Source: Planctomycetota bacterium (GTDB lineage: Bacteria; Planctomycetota; Phycisphaerae; Sedimentisphaerales; Anaerobacaceae). From it: DNA of 9,433 nucleotides. The notes beneath the pieces were generated by a model. That model was not told the origin of the DNA. It worked only from the letters and a program-made list of their open reading frames with translations, and did no database searches. The translations under genes and the position numbers were made by a program. Positions 1 to 7,477 of the stretch are shown here, one piece after another (the first letter of the stretch is position 1; every line of letters begins with the position of its first letter). Location of the stretch: assembly GCA_023135255.1 (NCBI GenBank), contig JAGLTN010000353.1:1-9433 (forward strand), read 5' to 3'.

Positions 1-2
1 TT

Positions 3-980
3 ATGATGTACCCGATTATGGTCAAAATCGATTTTGCCGAGGTGCTTAAAGCTGGCAAGAGCATCAAACCGGTAGGATTGACATTGTTTATAAACTGGGC
101 AGTCAAACCGTTCACAATGTACGCGATATCGTCGTTTTTTCTTGGCACATTATTTTATGGTTTCATCGGCCCGGATGCGATTGATCTGATCAAAATGCCT
201 TTCGGATTGGATTTACCATTAGGAGCTGAATATGGCGTTGGCACTGTAGTTATGCAAAATGGTGTCAAAATGCTCGAAGTGCCACTGTGGCGAAGTTATC
301 TGGCTGGCTGTATACTTCTTGGTATTGCCCCATGTACAGCAATGGTTCTTGTTTGGGGATCTCTTGCAAAAGGCAACGATGGGCATACACTGGTGATGGT
401 TGCCATTAATTCACTTGCAATGCTGTTTCTTTATGGGCCTCTTGGAGGTTTTCTTTTAGGTGTCGGCAAGCTGCCCGTTCCCTGGCAGGCCTTATTACTG
501 TCGATTGCTATATACGTGGCTCTGCCATTGTTTGCTGGTTTCATTTCTCGCAAGTGGATCATTGCTCACAAGGGAGCGCAATGGTTTAAGGAAAAGTTTT
601 TACATATTCTGACTCCGATCACGATTATCGCTCTATTGTTAACTTTAGTACTGCTGTTTTCTTTCAAAGGCGAAACCATTCTTTCAAATCCCTTAACTAT
701 TTTGTGGATTGCGGTTCCTCTGTTCATTCAAACGGTATTTATTTTCGCTTTGGGATATGGCTTAAGTAAACTTTTGAAACTTAAATATCAAGATGCAGCT
801 CCGTCAGCTATGATCGGAGCATCGAATCATTTTGAAGTTGCCATAGCCACTTCAACTATGCTGTTCGGATTGTCTTCTGGTGCCGCTTTGGCAACTGTAG
901 TAGGTGTCCTGATAGAGGTACCGGTAATGCTGATGCTGGTGAAAATCTGCCTGAGAACACAACACAGGTTTCATGATTAA
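3..980 (+). CDS. acr3: ACR3-family arsenite efflux permease, 5'-truncated by window edge
   Basis: This is the C-terminal 325 residues of an inner-membrane arsenite [As(III)] exporter of the ACR3 (BART superfamily) type, which extrudes arsenite made by arsenate reduction. Numbering from the first Met in the window, the family hallmarks are visible. They are the APCTAMV segment with the conserved Cys at 111, the helix-9 motif NHFEVAIA with Glu278, and the helix-10 motif IEVPVML with Glu305. About eight hydrophobic segments are present. ACR3 proteins are usually about 350-370 residues, so roughly the first helix and the true start lie upstream. The two Met codons at the edge are probably internal. 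The segment of about 40 residues before the Cys helix (about 56-97) looks longer than in textbook ACR3 proteins. No ars regulator or reductase is in view, and no clear terminator follows the stop. The family call is firm; the arsenite substrate is inferred from the family. Confidence 0.93.
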   Translation: MMYPIMVKIDFAEVLKAGKSIKPVGLTLFINWAVKPFTMYAISSFFLGTLFYGFIGPDAIDLIKMPFGLDLPLGAEYGVGTVVMQNGVKMLEVPLWRSYLAGCILLGIAPCTAMVLVWGSLAKGNDGHTLVMVAINSLAMLFLYGPLGGFLLGVGKLPVPWQALLLSIAIYVALPLFAGFISRKWIIAHKGAQWFKEKFLHILTPITIIALLLTLVLLFSFKGETILSNPLTILWIAVPLFIQTVFIFALGYGLSKLLKLKYQDAAPSAMIGASNHFEVAIATSTMLFGLSSGAALATVVGVLIEVPVMLMLVKICLRTQHRFHD

Positions 981-1035
981 ATCCAGAAGTGGGGTAGTAA
1001 AAACTTAAGTCATTGTAAAATAAGGGGATAAAAAA

Positions 1036-1060
1036 CCGGAAGCGGGAGATTTGAACCCCC
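1036..1060 (-). pseudogene. tRNA 3'-end remnant (T arm plus acceptor 3' strand); possible attachment site
   Basis: Read on the minus strand, this stretch has a 5-bp T stem (GGGGG with CTCCC, one G-U pair) closing a standard 7-base T loop TTCAAAT. A 7-base acceptor 3' strand (GCTTCCG) and a discriminator G follow. No matching 5' acceptor CGGAAGC, D arm or complete anticodon arm lies in the next ~80 bases, so it is not an intact tRNA. Such 3'-end fragments are typical att sites left by tyrosine-recombinase elements. An alternative is a weak terminator of the small minus-strand gene, since a T-run lies just beyond, but about seven bases separate the stem from it. Confidence 0.45.
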
Positions 1061-1111
1061 GTAGATTAACGCTCAAAACAAACTTTTTCAGGGACAACTA
1101 TTTAGAAGCAA

Positions 1112-1396
1112 TTAAAAAACATCATCTCTATGGATTCGAACATTTTCTCTGTAGTCATTGGTTTGCTGATGATTCATTTTGTCGAGCTTTCTTTGTCGCC
1201 AGAATATTTTCACCCCGGTAATAGCTGAACCAACACCAGCTACAAAAAACACCATTGCCGCCAGCGTCGCGAAAAATTTAGGCAAAAGAAATATCATAAA
1301 ACCAAAGCCTACCAGTATCATCCCTACTATCACAGAACCTGCTGCAACAGTTTTTGAAGCCTGCCTTATCGTATCAGAATAAAAACGAAAAACCAT
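1112..1396 (-). CDS. Small two-helix membrane protein, function unknown
   Basis: This encodes 94 residues beginning MVFRFYSD. I chose this start because AGGAG lies about 7 bases upstream. A longer frame back to 1450 would run through the groEL terminator and has no ribosome site. The N-terminus (about 1-18) is amphipathic and is followed by two hydrophobic segments. The first is around residues 19-38 (AAGSVIVGMILVGFGFMIFLL). The second is around 42-65 (ATLAAMVFFVAGVGSAITGVKIFW). A short basic tail of about 30 residues (KIFWRQRKLDKMNHQQ) would be cytoplasmic. I do not recognise a family. It lies downstream of groEL on the same strand but beyond an intrinsic terminator, so expression needs read-through or a promoter I could not find. 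It converges with the arsenite permease. Confidence 0.7.
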   Translation of the reverse strand: MVFRFYSDTIRQASKTVAAGSVIVGMILVGFGFMIFLLPKFFATLAAMVFFVAGVGSAITGVKIFWRQRKLDKMNHQQTNDYRENVRIHRDDVF

Positions 1397-1412
1397 TTTA
1401 GTCTCCTGACAG

Positions 1413-1441
1413 AAAAAAGCGGGCCTATATGTAAGACCCGC
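1413..1441 (-). terminator. Rho-independent terminator of groESL
   Basis: On the minus strand, an 8-bp stem GCGGGTCT/AGGCCCGC (one T-G pair) with a 7-base loop is followed directly by six T residues. It starts 16 bases after the groEL stop codon, which fits termination of the chaperonin transcript. It sits between groEL and the ribosome site of the small membrane-protein gene. Confidence 0.85.
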
Positions 1442-1456
1442 CTTTATCAATATATT

Positions 1457-3085
<1,629 letters not shown>

Positions 3086-3122
3086 TTATATTCTCCTATT
3101 TATATATTACGTTGGGAATTAA

Positions 3123-3410
3123 TTATTCGATTACCGCCATAATTGAGCTTTCATCCATAATCAAATATTCTTTGTCGTTGACCTTGACGTCTGTACCGGC
3201 ATAGCTGGTGAACAAAACAATATTACCTTTTTTAACCTGCATTTTTTTAATAGTGCCGTCTTCGAGAACTTTGCCTGTACCGATGCTAACAACTTTACCC
3301 TTTTGAGGTTTTTCTTTTGCACTTTCCGGCAAAACAATGCCGCCCGCTGTCACTGAATCTGCTTCAAGACGTTCAACAAGAACTCTGTCTGCTAATGGTC
3401 TAATTTTCAT
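3123..3410 (-). CDS. groES: 10-kDa co-chaperonin GroES
   Basis: This is the heptameric lid of the GroEL cage. The 95-residue length and the opening KIRPLADRVLVERLE are typical of the family. The mobile loop that docks onto GroEL is at about residues 16-33 and holds the contact tripeptide Ile25-Val26-Leu27 (GGIVLPESAKEKP). The C-terminal strand YLIMDESSIMAVIE is also standard. The ribosome site AAAGGAG lies about 10 bases before the ATG. The gene is 47 bp downstream of a receiver-like gene on the same strand with no terminator between, so co-transcription is likely. I searched the upstream gap and the region above the receiver gene for the CIRCE operator (TTAGCACTC-N9-GAGTGCTAA) and found none, so HrcA control is not supported here. 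Confidence 0.98.
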   Translation of the reverse strand: MKIRPLADRVLVERLEADSVTAGGIVLPESAKEKPQKGKVVSIGTGKVLEDGTIKKMQVKKGNIVLFTSYAGTDVKVNDKEYLIMDESSIMAVIE

Positions 3411-3457
3411 CTCTGGATTACTCCTTTCAAAACATTCATATTGTTTATATTTTAAAT

Positions 3458-3856
3458 TTAAGCGAAAATGTCGCTGTTATACTTCTTCTGAAAAAGTCGG
3501 TTCAGCAAAAACTGTAATATGTTCATATCTACCGGCTTGTTCACAACTCCAAAAACATCAAGTTCGAGAGCCCTTGTAAGCACATTATCATCACTCTTGT
3601 CTTTCAGCATAATGCAAGGCAGCCTTGGGTAGTCCAGCCTGATGAGTTTTATCGTAGCCAGACCATTGGATTTTTCGGTATCCATATCAACTATAGCAGT
3701 GTGAATCCGTCTTTGTTCGATAACATCGACAAACTCAGCGCTATCGCGAGCAACCATGAGGTTTACACCTCTTGGTTTAAATATATCCTGCAATGCGCTA
3801 GGCCAAGCCCAACCAGCCATACTCGCCAACACATTAACTTCATCAATATTTGACAT
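3458..3856 (-). CDS. Degenerate response-regulator receiver-domain protein
   Basis: With the start chosen at 3856 the product is a stand-alone receiver-like domain of 132 residues with no output domain. The fold order fits: strand 1 VNVLAS, then helix WPSALQDIF, and strand 3 TAIVDMD with Asp57 at the phospho-acceptor place and Gly65 eight residues on, as in CheY. Strand 5 and the conserved Lys107 follow in VVNKPVD. The acidic pair after strand 1 is missing (SM instead of DD), and the Thr/Ser after strand 4 is replaced by Lys85 (CIMLKDK). Phosphorylation is therefore doubtful and a pseudo-receiver role is likely. The frame is open back to 3928, with alternative Met codons at 3868 and 3928. The sigma-54-type promoter at 3884-3899 would place transcription start near 3873, which favours 3856 or 3868. 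No strong ribosome site marks either. It lies just upstream of groES and is probably co-transcribed. Confidence 0.8.
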   Translation of the reverse strand: MSNIDEVNVLASMAGWAWPSALQDIFKPRGVNLMVARDSAEFVDVIEQRRIHTAIVDMDTEKSNGLATIKLIRLDYPRLPCIMLKDKSDDNVLTRALELDVFGVVNKPVDMNILQFLLNRLFQKKYNSDIFA

Positions 3857-3883
3857 ACCATTTACCATAAGATAAAAGTATTG

Positions 3884-3899
3884 TGCAAATGTTGTGCCA
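3884..3899 (-). promoter_or_regulatory. Sigma-54 (RpoN) -24/-12 promoter of the receiver-groES-groEL block
   Basis: The minus strand reads TGGCACAACATTTGCA, a complete match to the consensus TGGCACRNNNNTTGCW, with 10 bases between GG and GC. The implied transcription start is near 3873, just upstream of the receiver gene's start codons. A weak alternative sigma-70 pair (TTGTGT at 3959-3964, TAATAT at 3935-3940, spacer 18) lies further upstream on the same strand. Confidence 0.65.
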
Positions 3900-3983
3900 A
3901 TAAGGGAGAGATGATGAGAGTTGAACATAAAGCTATATTACAAAAACACTTAGAACATACACAACATAGATTGTGAATCTGGC

Positions 3984-4038
3984 AAAATAGCAGTCAAATC
4001 TGCCAACCTGACAGTGCCGCAGGCTAACTGCCTATTTT
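3984..4038. repeat. Imperfect inverted repeat in the divergent control region
   Basis: The left arm AAAATAGCAGT (3984-3994) pairs with the right arm ACTGCCTATTTT (4027-4038), broken only by one extra C. A small inner pair CCTG/CAGG (4007-4010 and 4020-4023) lies between them. It sits between two divergent promoters, about 110-165 bases upstream of the predicted sigma-54 start and just upstream of the rightward sigma-70 promoter. It could be an operator, an activator-binding site or an RNA hairpin; the sequence alone does not decide. Confidence 0.5.
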
Positions 4039-4048
4039 AACGTAAATC

Positions 4049-4078
4049 TTGACTTTATCTTGTCCGAAATGATATAAT
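4049..4078 (+). promoter_or_regulatory. Sigma-70-type promoter of the dockerin metallophosphoesterase gene
   Basis: A -35 box TTGACT (4049-4054) and a perfect -10 box TATAAT (4073-4078) are separated by 18 bases. The predicted start is near 4085, about 25 bases before the ATG at 4111. An AAGGG ribosome site at 4100-4104 is 6 bases before the ATG. Confidence 0.8.
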
Positions 4079-4110
4079 AGCGTGATCGTATTATTTTTTA
4101 AGGGTTTATA

Positions 4111-6213
4111 ATGAAAAAAATATCGTTTCTGTGCATTGTGACAGCTTTGCTGTTTTCCCTGCCAATATCCTCAGGACAGGCGACCCGTTTAGGAGTAAAC
4201 CTGATTCAAAACCCCTCAGCAGAGGCTAATGGCACAAATTCCAATTATAATGCGACTATAATAATTGATAGCTGGGAAATAGCTGATGACACTATAGCGA
4301 TACCGCTGGACTATGGAATAACTTCGGACAGTAACTATGTAACCCCACCAGAGGCTAATTTCCCGTCTGAAACTTTTGGAGATAGTCTCTTTTATGGCGG
4401 CAAAATCTCGGCTGGAGAACCTAACCCGATAATTAGCCAGAGCATAGACGTTTCTGACCTGGCTACTGAAATTGACCAGGGAATGCTGAAATTTGAAATA
4501 TCCGGATATTTTGGCGGTTATTTAGATCAGGGCGATTCGGTAATGCTGTACGCACGATGTTATGACCAAAACGGTGAAATACAGTTAAACTGCAGGATTG
4601 GCAATGTTAATGCTTTAAACAGAGGTAATATTACCACACTGCTTGAAAGGTCGCTCTCTGATAGCATCCCGCCAGGGGTAAGAACCATTGAATTTATTCT
4701 TCAATGGTTCAATGCTTCTGGAGACTATCAAAACGGAATGGCTGACAATCTCAATTTCACTCTTTTAGGATTACCAGGTTTCGTTGTGGTAGAATCACAA
4801 GGCTCAACAACGGTGGCAGAAGGAAATTTTAACGACAGCTATAAAATCAAAATCCTTGAAACTACCTCAGCAGATGTTGACATCGCTATAACGCCGAATG
4901 AGAGGCTTGATATCGGAGCAGGCGCGGGGCAGGTTTTAAATATCACTTTACCAGCGGGAGCAGAGCCTAACTGTGTGATAAATGTTTCAGCTATCGATAA
5001 TAATGATTTCGATGTCTCAGAAACCATTTTCATCAACCATCTGACAAGTTCAACCGACCCAAATTACAATAATAAGAATTTTACTGTCGATGTAATGCTG
5101 CTCGATAATGATGACCCTCTGACATTTGCAGCCGGTTCAATAACAATGGTAATGATACCGGATACACAATACTACGTCAAAAATGATACAGACAACGAAA
5201 TATATAAATGTATGACGCAATGGATAAAAGATTCTGCTCAGCAAAGAAATATTCAAATGGCATTGCATGTTGGTGACATTACTGACGACAACAGTAGCGA
5301 ACAATGGGTTCGGGCAAAGGAGAGTATAAGCATACTTAACGGGTTTGTGCCTTATGCTTTGGCAGTTGGCAATCATGACGGCTATACAGGTACAAAATTA
5401 AACGATTATTTCAGTATTTTAGATAACTCTAAAAATCAGGAAATTTTTGGCGGATCGTTCGAAACCGGCAGAATTGAAAACTCTTATTATAAATTCACCG
5501 CCCCGAATGGCAGAAAATTTCTTATTCTTGTTATCGAGTTTGAAAAACGCCAGGCAGTGCTGGACTGGGCGAACCCAATAATCGCGGCAAATCCAAATCA
5601 CGAGATTGTTATTGTGACCCATGAGATAATGGATGAGCTGTCAAGAACCACAACCGGAGAAGTTTTGCGTTCTTTACCAGATACGCCTGGCAGTCCGCAA
5701 ACTTATGGCTTTACTGATTGTCACTGTGGTCAGGAGCTTTGGGACGAGCTTACAAGTTTGCATAAAAATATCATAATGACTTTTAACGGCCATTATCTCG
5801 ACCGCGACGGCGACGGCATCGCAACCGGACACCGGGTCGATGAGGGCATACACGGCAACCGCGTCTTCCAGAGTCTTTTCAACGCACAATGGATAAGCAA
5901 TGGCGGCGATGGTTGGTTAAGGCTGATAGAATTTCAGCCTGATGGAACAATACAGGAAAAAAGCTTTTCGCCATACCTGAATCAGTGGAGAACGCAGGAC
6001 GAATACCAGTTCGTCAACACTCCAAGAGTTGGTGATATCAATAGAAATTCAGAAGTAAACTTCCAGGATTATGTTATATTTGCCCAAAAATGGCTTTTAA
6101 CCGGCTGTGGGTGGTGCGATGGTGCAGATATCAACGGTAACGGTGTAATTGATGCAGAAGATTTGATGCTGCTTTGCGAAAAATGGCTTATTGACTACAC
6201 CGGCGTTGACTAA
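4111..6213 (+). CDS. Secreted multidomain metallophosphoesterase with C-terminal dockerin
   Basis: This is a 700-residue exported calcineurin-like phosphoesterase. A Sec signal peptide covers about residues 1-24, with cleavage likely after SGQA. Residues 28-220 form a beta-sandwich opening NLIQNPSAE, resembling carbohydrate-binding or galactose-binding-like modules. Residues 225-335 look like a Calx-beta domain, ending in the typical LDNDDP. The catalytic domain covers about 343-625. Its metal-binding motifs are Asp351-x-Gln353 (PDTQ), Gly388-Asp389, the GNHD motif 420-423, His504 and Gly560-His561. The first motif has Gln where most families have His. Residues 641-693 form a dockerin-like EF-hand pair (loops 642-653 and 673-684) with Cys666 and Cys669 between them. 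It has its own strong promoter. The fold and export are clear. The substrate (phosphodiester, nucleotide or other phosphoester) is not determinable from the sequence. Confidence 0.9.
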   Translation: MKKISFLCIVTALLFSLPISSGQATRLGVNLIQNPSAEANGTNSNYNATIIIDSWEIADDTIAIPLDYGITSDSNYVTPPEANFPSETFGDSLFYGGKISAGEPNPIISQSIDVSDLATEIDQGMLKFEISGYFGGYLDQGDSVMLYARCYDQNGEIQLNCRIGNVNALNRGNITTLLERSLSDSIPPGVRTIEFILQWFNASGDYQNGMADNLNFTLLGLPGFVVVESQGSTTVAEGNFNDSYKIKILETTSADVDIAITPNERLDIGAGAGQVLNITLPAGAEPNCVINVSAIDNNDFDVSETIFINHLTSSTDPNYNNKNFTVDVMLLDNDDPLTFAAGSITMVMIPDTQYYVKNDTDNEIYKCMTQWIKDSAQQRNIQMALHVGDITDDNSSEQWVRAKESISILNGFVPYALAVGNHDGYTGTKLNDYFSILDNSKNQEIFGGSFETGRIENSYYKFTAPNGRKFLILVIEFEKRQAVLDWANPIIAANPNHEIVIVTHEIMDELSRTTTGEVLRSLPDTPGSPQTYGFTDCHCGQELWDELTSLHKNIIMTFNGHYLDRDGDGIATGHRVDEGIHGNRVFQSLFNAQWISNGGDGWLRLIEFQPDGTIQEKSFSPYLNQWRTQDEYQFVNTPRVGDINRNSEVNFQDYVIFAQKWLLTGCGWCDGADINGNGVIDAEDLMLLCEKWLIDYTGVD

Positions 6214-6234
6214 ATTAACATTATTTGGTATAAT
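6206..6234 (+). promoter_or_regulatory. Sigma-70-type promoter of the dockerin-LamG gene
   Basis: The -35 box TTGACT (6206-6211) overlaps the stop codon of the phosphoesterase gene (6211-6213). A perfect TATAAT (6229-6234) lies 17 bases further on. The predicted start near 6241 gives a leader of about 120 bases. It is built like the promoter at 4049 (same two hexamers), so the two genes may be expressed alike. Confidence 0.75.
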
Positions 6235-6277
6235 ATGGTGAAGTTAGTAAAAAGATTGTGTAACAGGTAAATGCAAG

Positions 6278-6320
6278 TGTCAGGGGGCTCTATTTATCAT
6301 GAGAACCCACTTTTATGACA
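6278..6320 (+). promoter_or_regulatory. Possible structured 5' leader (hairpin) before the LamG gene
   Basis: The leader between the promoter and the ATG contains nested complementary segments. TGTCA (6278-6282) pairs with TGACA (6316-6320), GGG (6283-6285) with CCC (6306-6308), and CTC (6288-6290) with GAG (6301-6303). Together they form an interrupted stem around a 10-base loop. I cannot match it to a known riboswitch class. No T-run follows, so it is not an obvious terminator. The rest of 6214-6361 shows only the promoter and the AGGA ribosome site at 6349-6352. Confidence 0.3.
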
Positions 6321-6361
6321 AGTGTAGCTGATAGTTGCGAATGAAAGTAGGAAAATTTTAA

Positions 6362-7477
6362 ATGAAAAACAGCTTTTACAAGTTTCGATCGTTGGCATTA
6401 TTTTCCATAGTGTTGTTACTTTTTACTTTTAATTGCAGCCTTGCCCTTGAGGGGGATATTACGGGTAACGGCTATGTGGACTTTGCCGACCTTTCTGTAA
6501 TGGCGTCTAAATGGCTGATAAGCGGATGCGATGTCAATGACTGCAATGGTGCTGATATCAATGGAAGCAGCAGTGTTAATATGAAAGATTTCTCCCTGCT
6601 GGCAGGCAACTGGAACCGCCTTGATCCGAGTCTTATCGGCTGGTGGAAATTCGACGATTTATCTGCCAGCGAAGCAATAGATTATACCGGCAACGGCAAC
6701 AACGGGACATTACAGGGAGATGCCAGAAAAACTACCTGGGAGATGGGCGGTGCTATTGAACTCGATGGCGATGGCGACTTTATTGAAGTCTCTAACGAAT
6801 CTAATTTCGATATTACAAATGCAATAACATTAGCAGCATGGGTTAGAGCAGCTGCACTTAAAAATGATATGAAGATTATCAGCAAAGGCTCGGCATTTCA
6901 CTTCGGCAGAGATTATGATAGTAATTTCCTGACTTTTTCCTGCTATGATATCGGCAGGTCTGTCATAGGCAGTATGAATGTATTTGATCTCAAATGGCAC
7001 CATGTCGCGGCAGTTTATGATGGAACTACTCAATATATTTATGTTGACGGAACATTGGATAACACAAGATCTGCTCCTGGCAATATGATACCAAACGACG
7101 ATAATGTCTTGATCGGGAACGCCTCGATAATGTCGGACGTAGAATGGTGGGGTGAGATAGACGATGTACGGATCTACGATAGAGCCTTATCACAGGAAGA
7201 ATTGCAGAGTATAATCAGGCCTTATTACCTTGAGGTGATTGATATGGTTCCTTATGATGAATCTTACTATGAACCGAATGACATAACCTTAAGCTGGACA
7301 CCAGGCTTGTTTGCCAGCTCTTACGATCTATACTTTGGCACTGATGCGAATGAAGTTGAAATCGCAGATCATAGTTCTGATGCTTATATTGGTAATTTCC
7401 CGGCAGATTCAAATACATACGATCCGGGCATTTTGGATGACGGATTTTATTACTGGCGACTCGAACACGTTGAATAA
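6362..7477 (+). CDS. Exported dockerin-LamG protein with incomplete Fn3-like C-terminus
   Basis: This is a 371-residue secreted, non-catalytic modular protein. A Sec signal peptide covers about residues 1-28 (hydrophobic core SLALFSIVLLLFTF, cleavage near SLA). An N-terminal dockerin-like EF-hand pair spans about 31-85, with loops at 32-43 (DITGNGYVDFAD) and 65-76. Cys56 and Cys61 lie between the hands. A LamG/concanavalin-like sandwich spans about 91-287, with the signatures LIGWWKFDD, KWHHVAAVYDGTTQYIYVDG and DDVRIYDRALSQEEL. Residues 288-371 begin an Fn3-like module (LSWTPGLFASSYDLYFGTDANEV...YYWRLEHVE) and stop abruptly. Related planctomycete proteins usually run on from YYWRVDEV to a final WSFTT-like strand, so the C-terminus appears lost. 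AGGA lies about 9 bases before the ATG. The likely role is binding of glycan or surface material and calcium-dependent docking; this is inferred from the domains. Confidence 0.88.
   Translation: MKNSFYKFRSLALFSIVLLLFTFNCSLALEGDITGNGYVDFADLSVMASKWLISGCDVNDCNGADINGSSSVNMKDFSLLAGNWNRLDPSLIGWWKFDDLSASEAIDYTGNGNNGTLQGDARKTTWEMGGAIELDGDGDFIEVSNESNFDITNAITLAAWVRAAALKNDMKIISKGSAFHFGRDYDSNFLTFSCYDIGRSVIGSMNVFDLKWHHVAAVYDGTTQYIYVDGTLDNTRSAPGNMIPNDDNVLIGNASIMSDVEWWGEIDDVRIYDRALSQEELQSIIRPYYLEVIDMVPYDESYYEPNDITLSWTPGLFASSYDLYFGTDANEVEIADHSSDAYIGNFPADSNTYDPGILDDGFYYWRLEHVE

Noticed and set aside
1133..1141. T-loop-like GTTCGAATC on the minus strand, suggesting a second tRNA
   Set aside because: The flanking bases do not form a T stem or acceptor, and it lies inside the coding end of the small membrane protein (residues ENVRIHRD).
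1397..1450. N-terminal extension of the small membrane protein to a Met codon at 1450
   Set aside because: The extension would run through the groEL terminator hairpin and lacks a ribosome site. The AGGAG directly before 1396 decides the start.
3411..3457. CIRCE operator before groES
   Set aside because: No TTAGCACTC/GAGTGCTAA pair, even degenerate, is present here or upstream of the receiver gene.
3857..3928. N-terminal extension of the receiver protein to a Met codon at 3928
   Set aside because: It would place the coding start upstream of the consensus sigma-54 promoter, has no ribosome site, and adds residues not expected before strand 1 of a receiver. A weak sigma-70 pair at 3935-3964 leaves some doubt.
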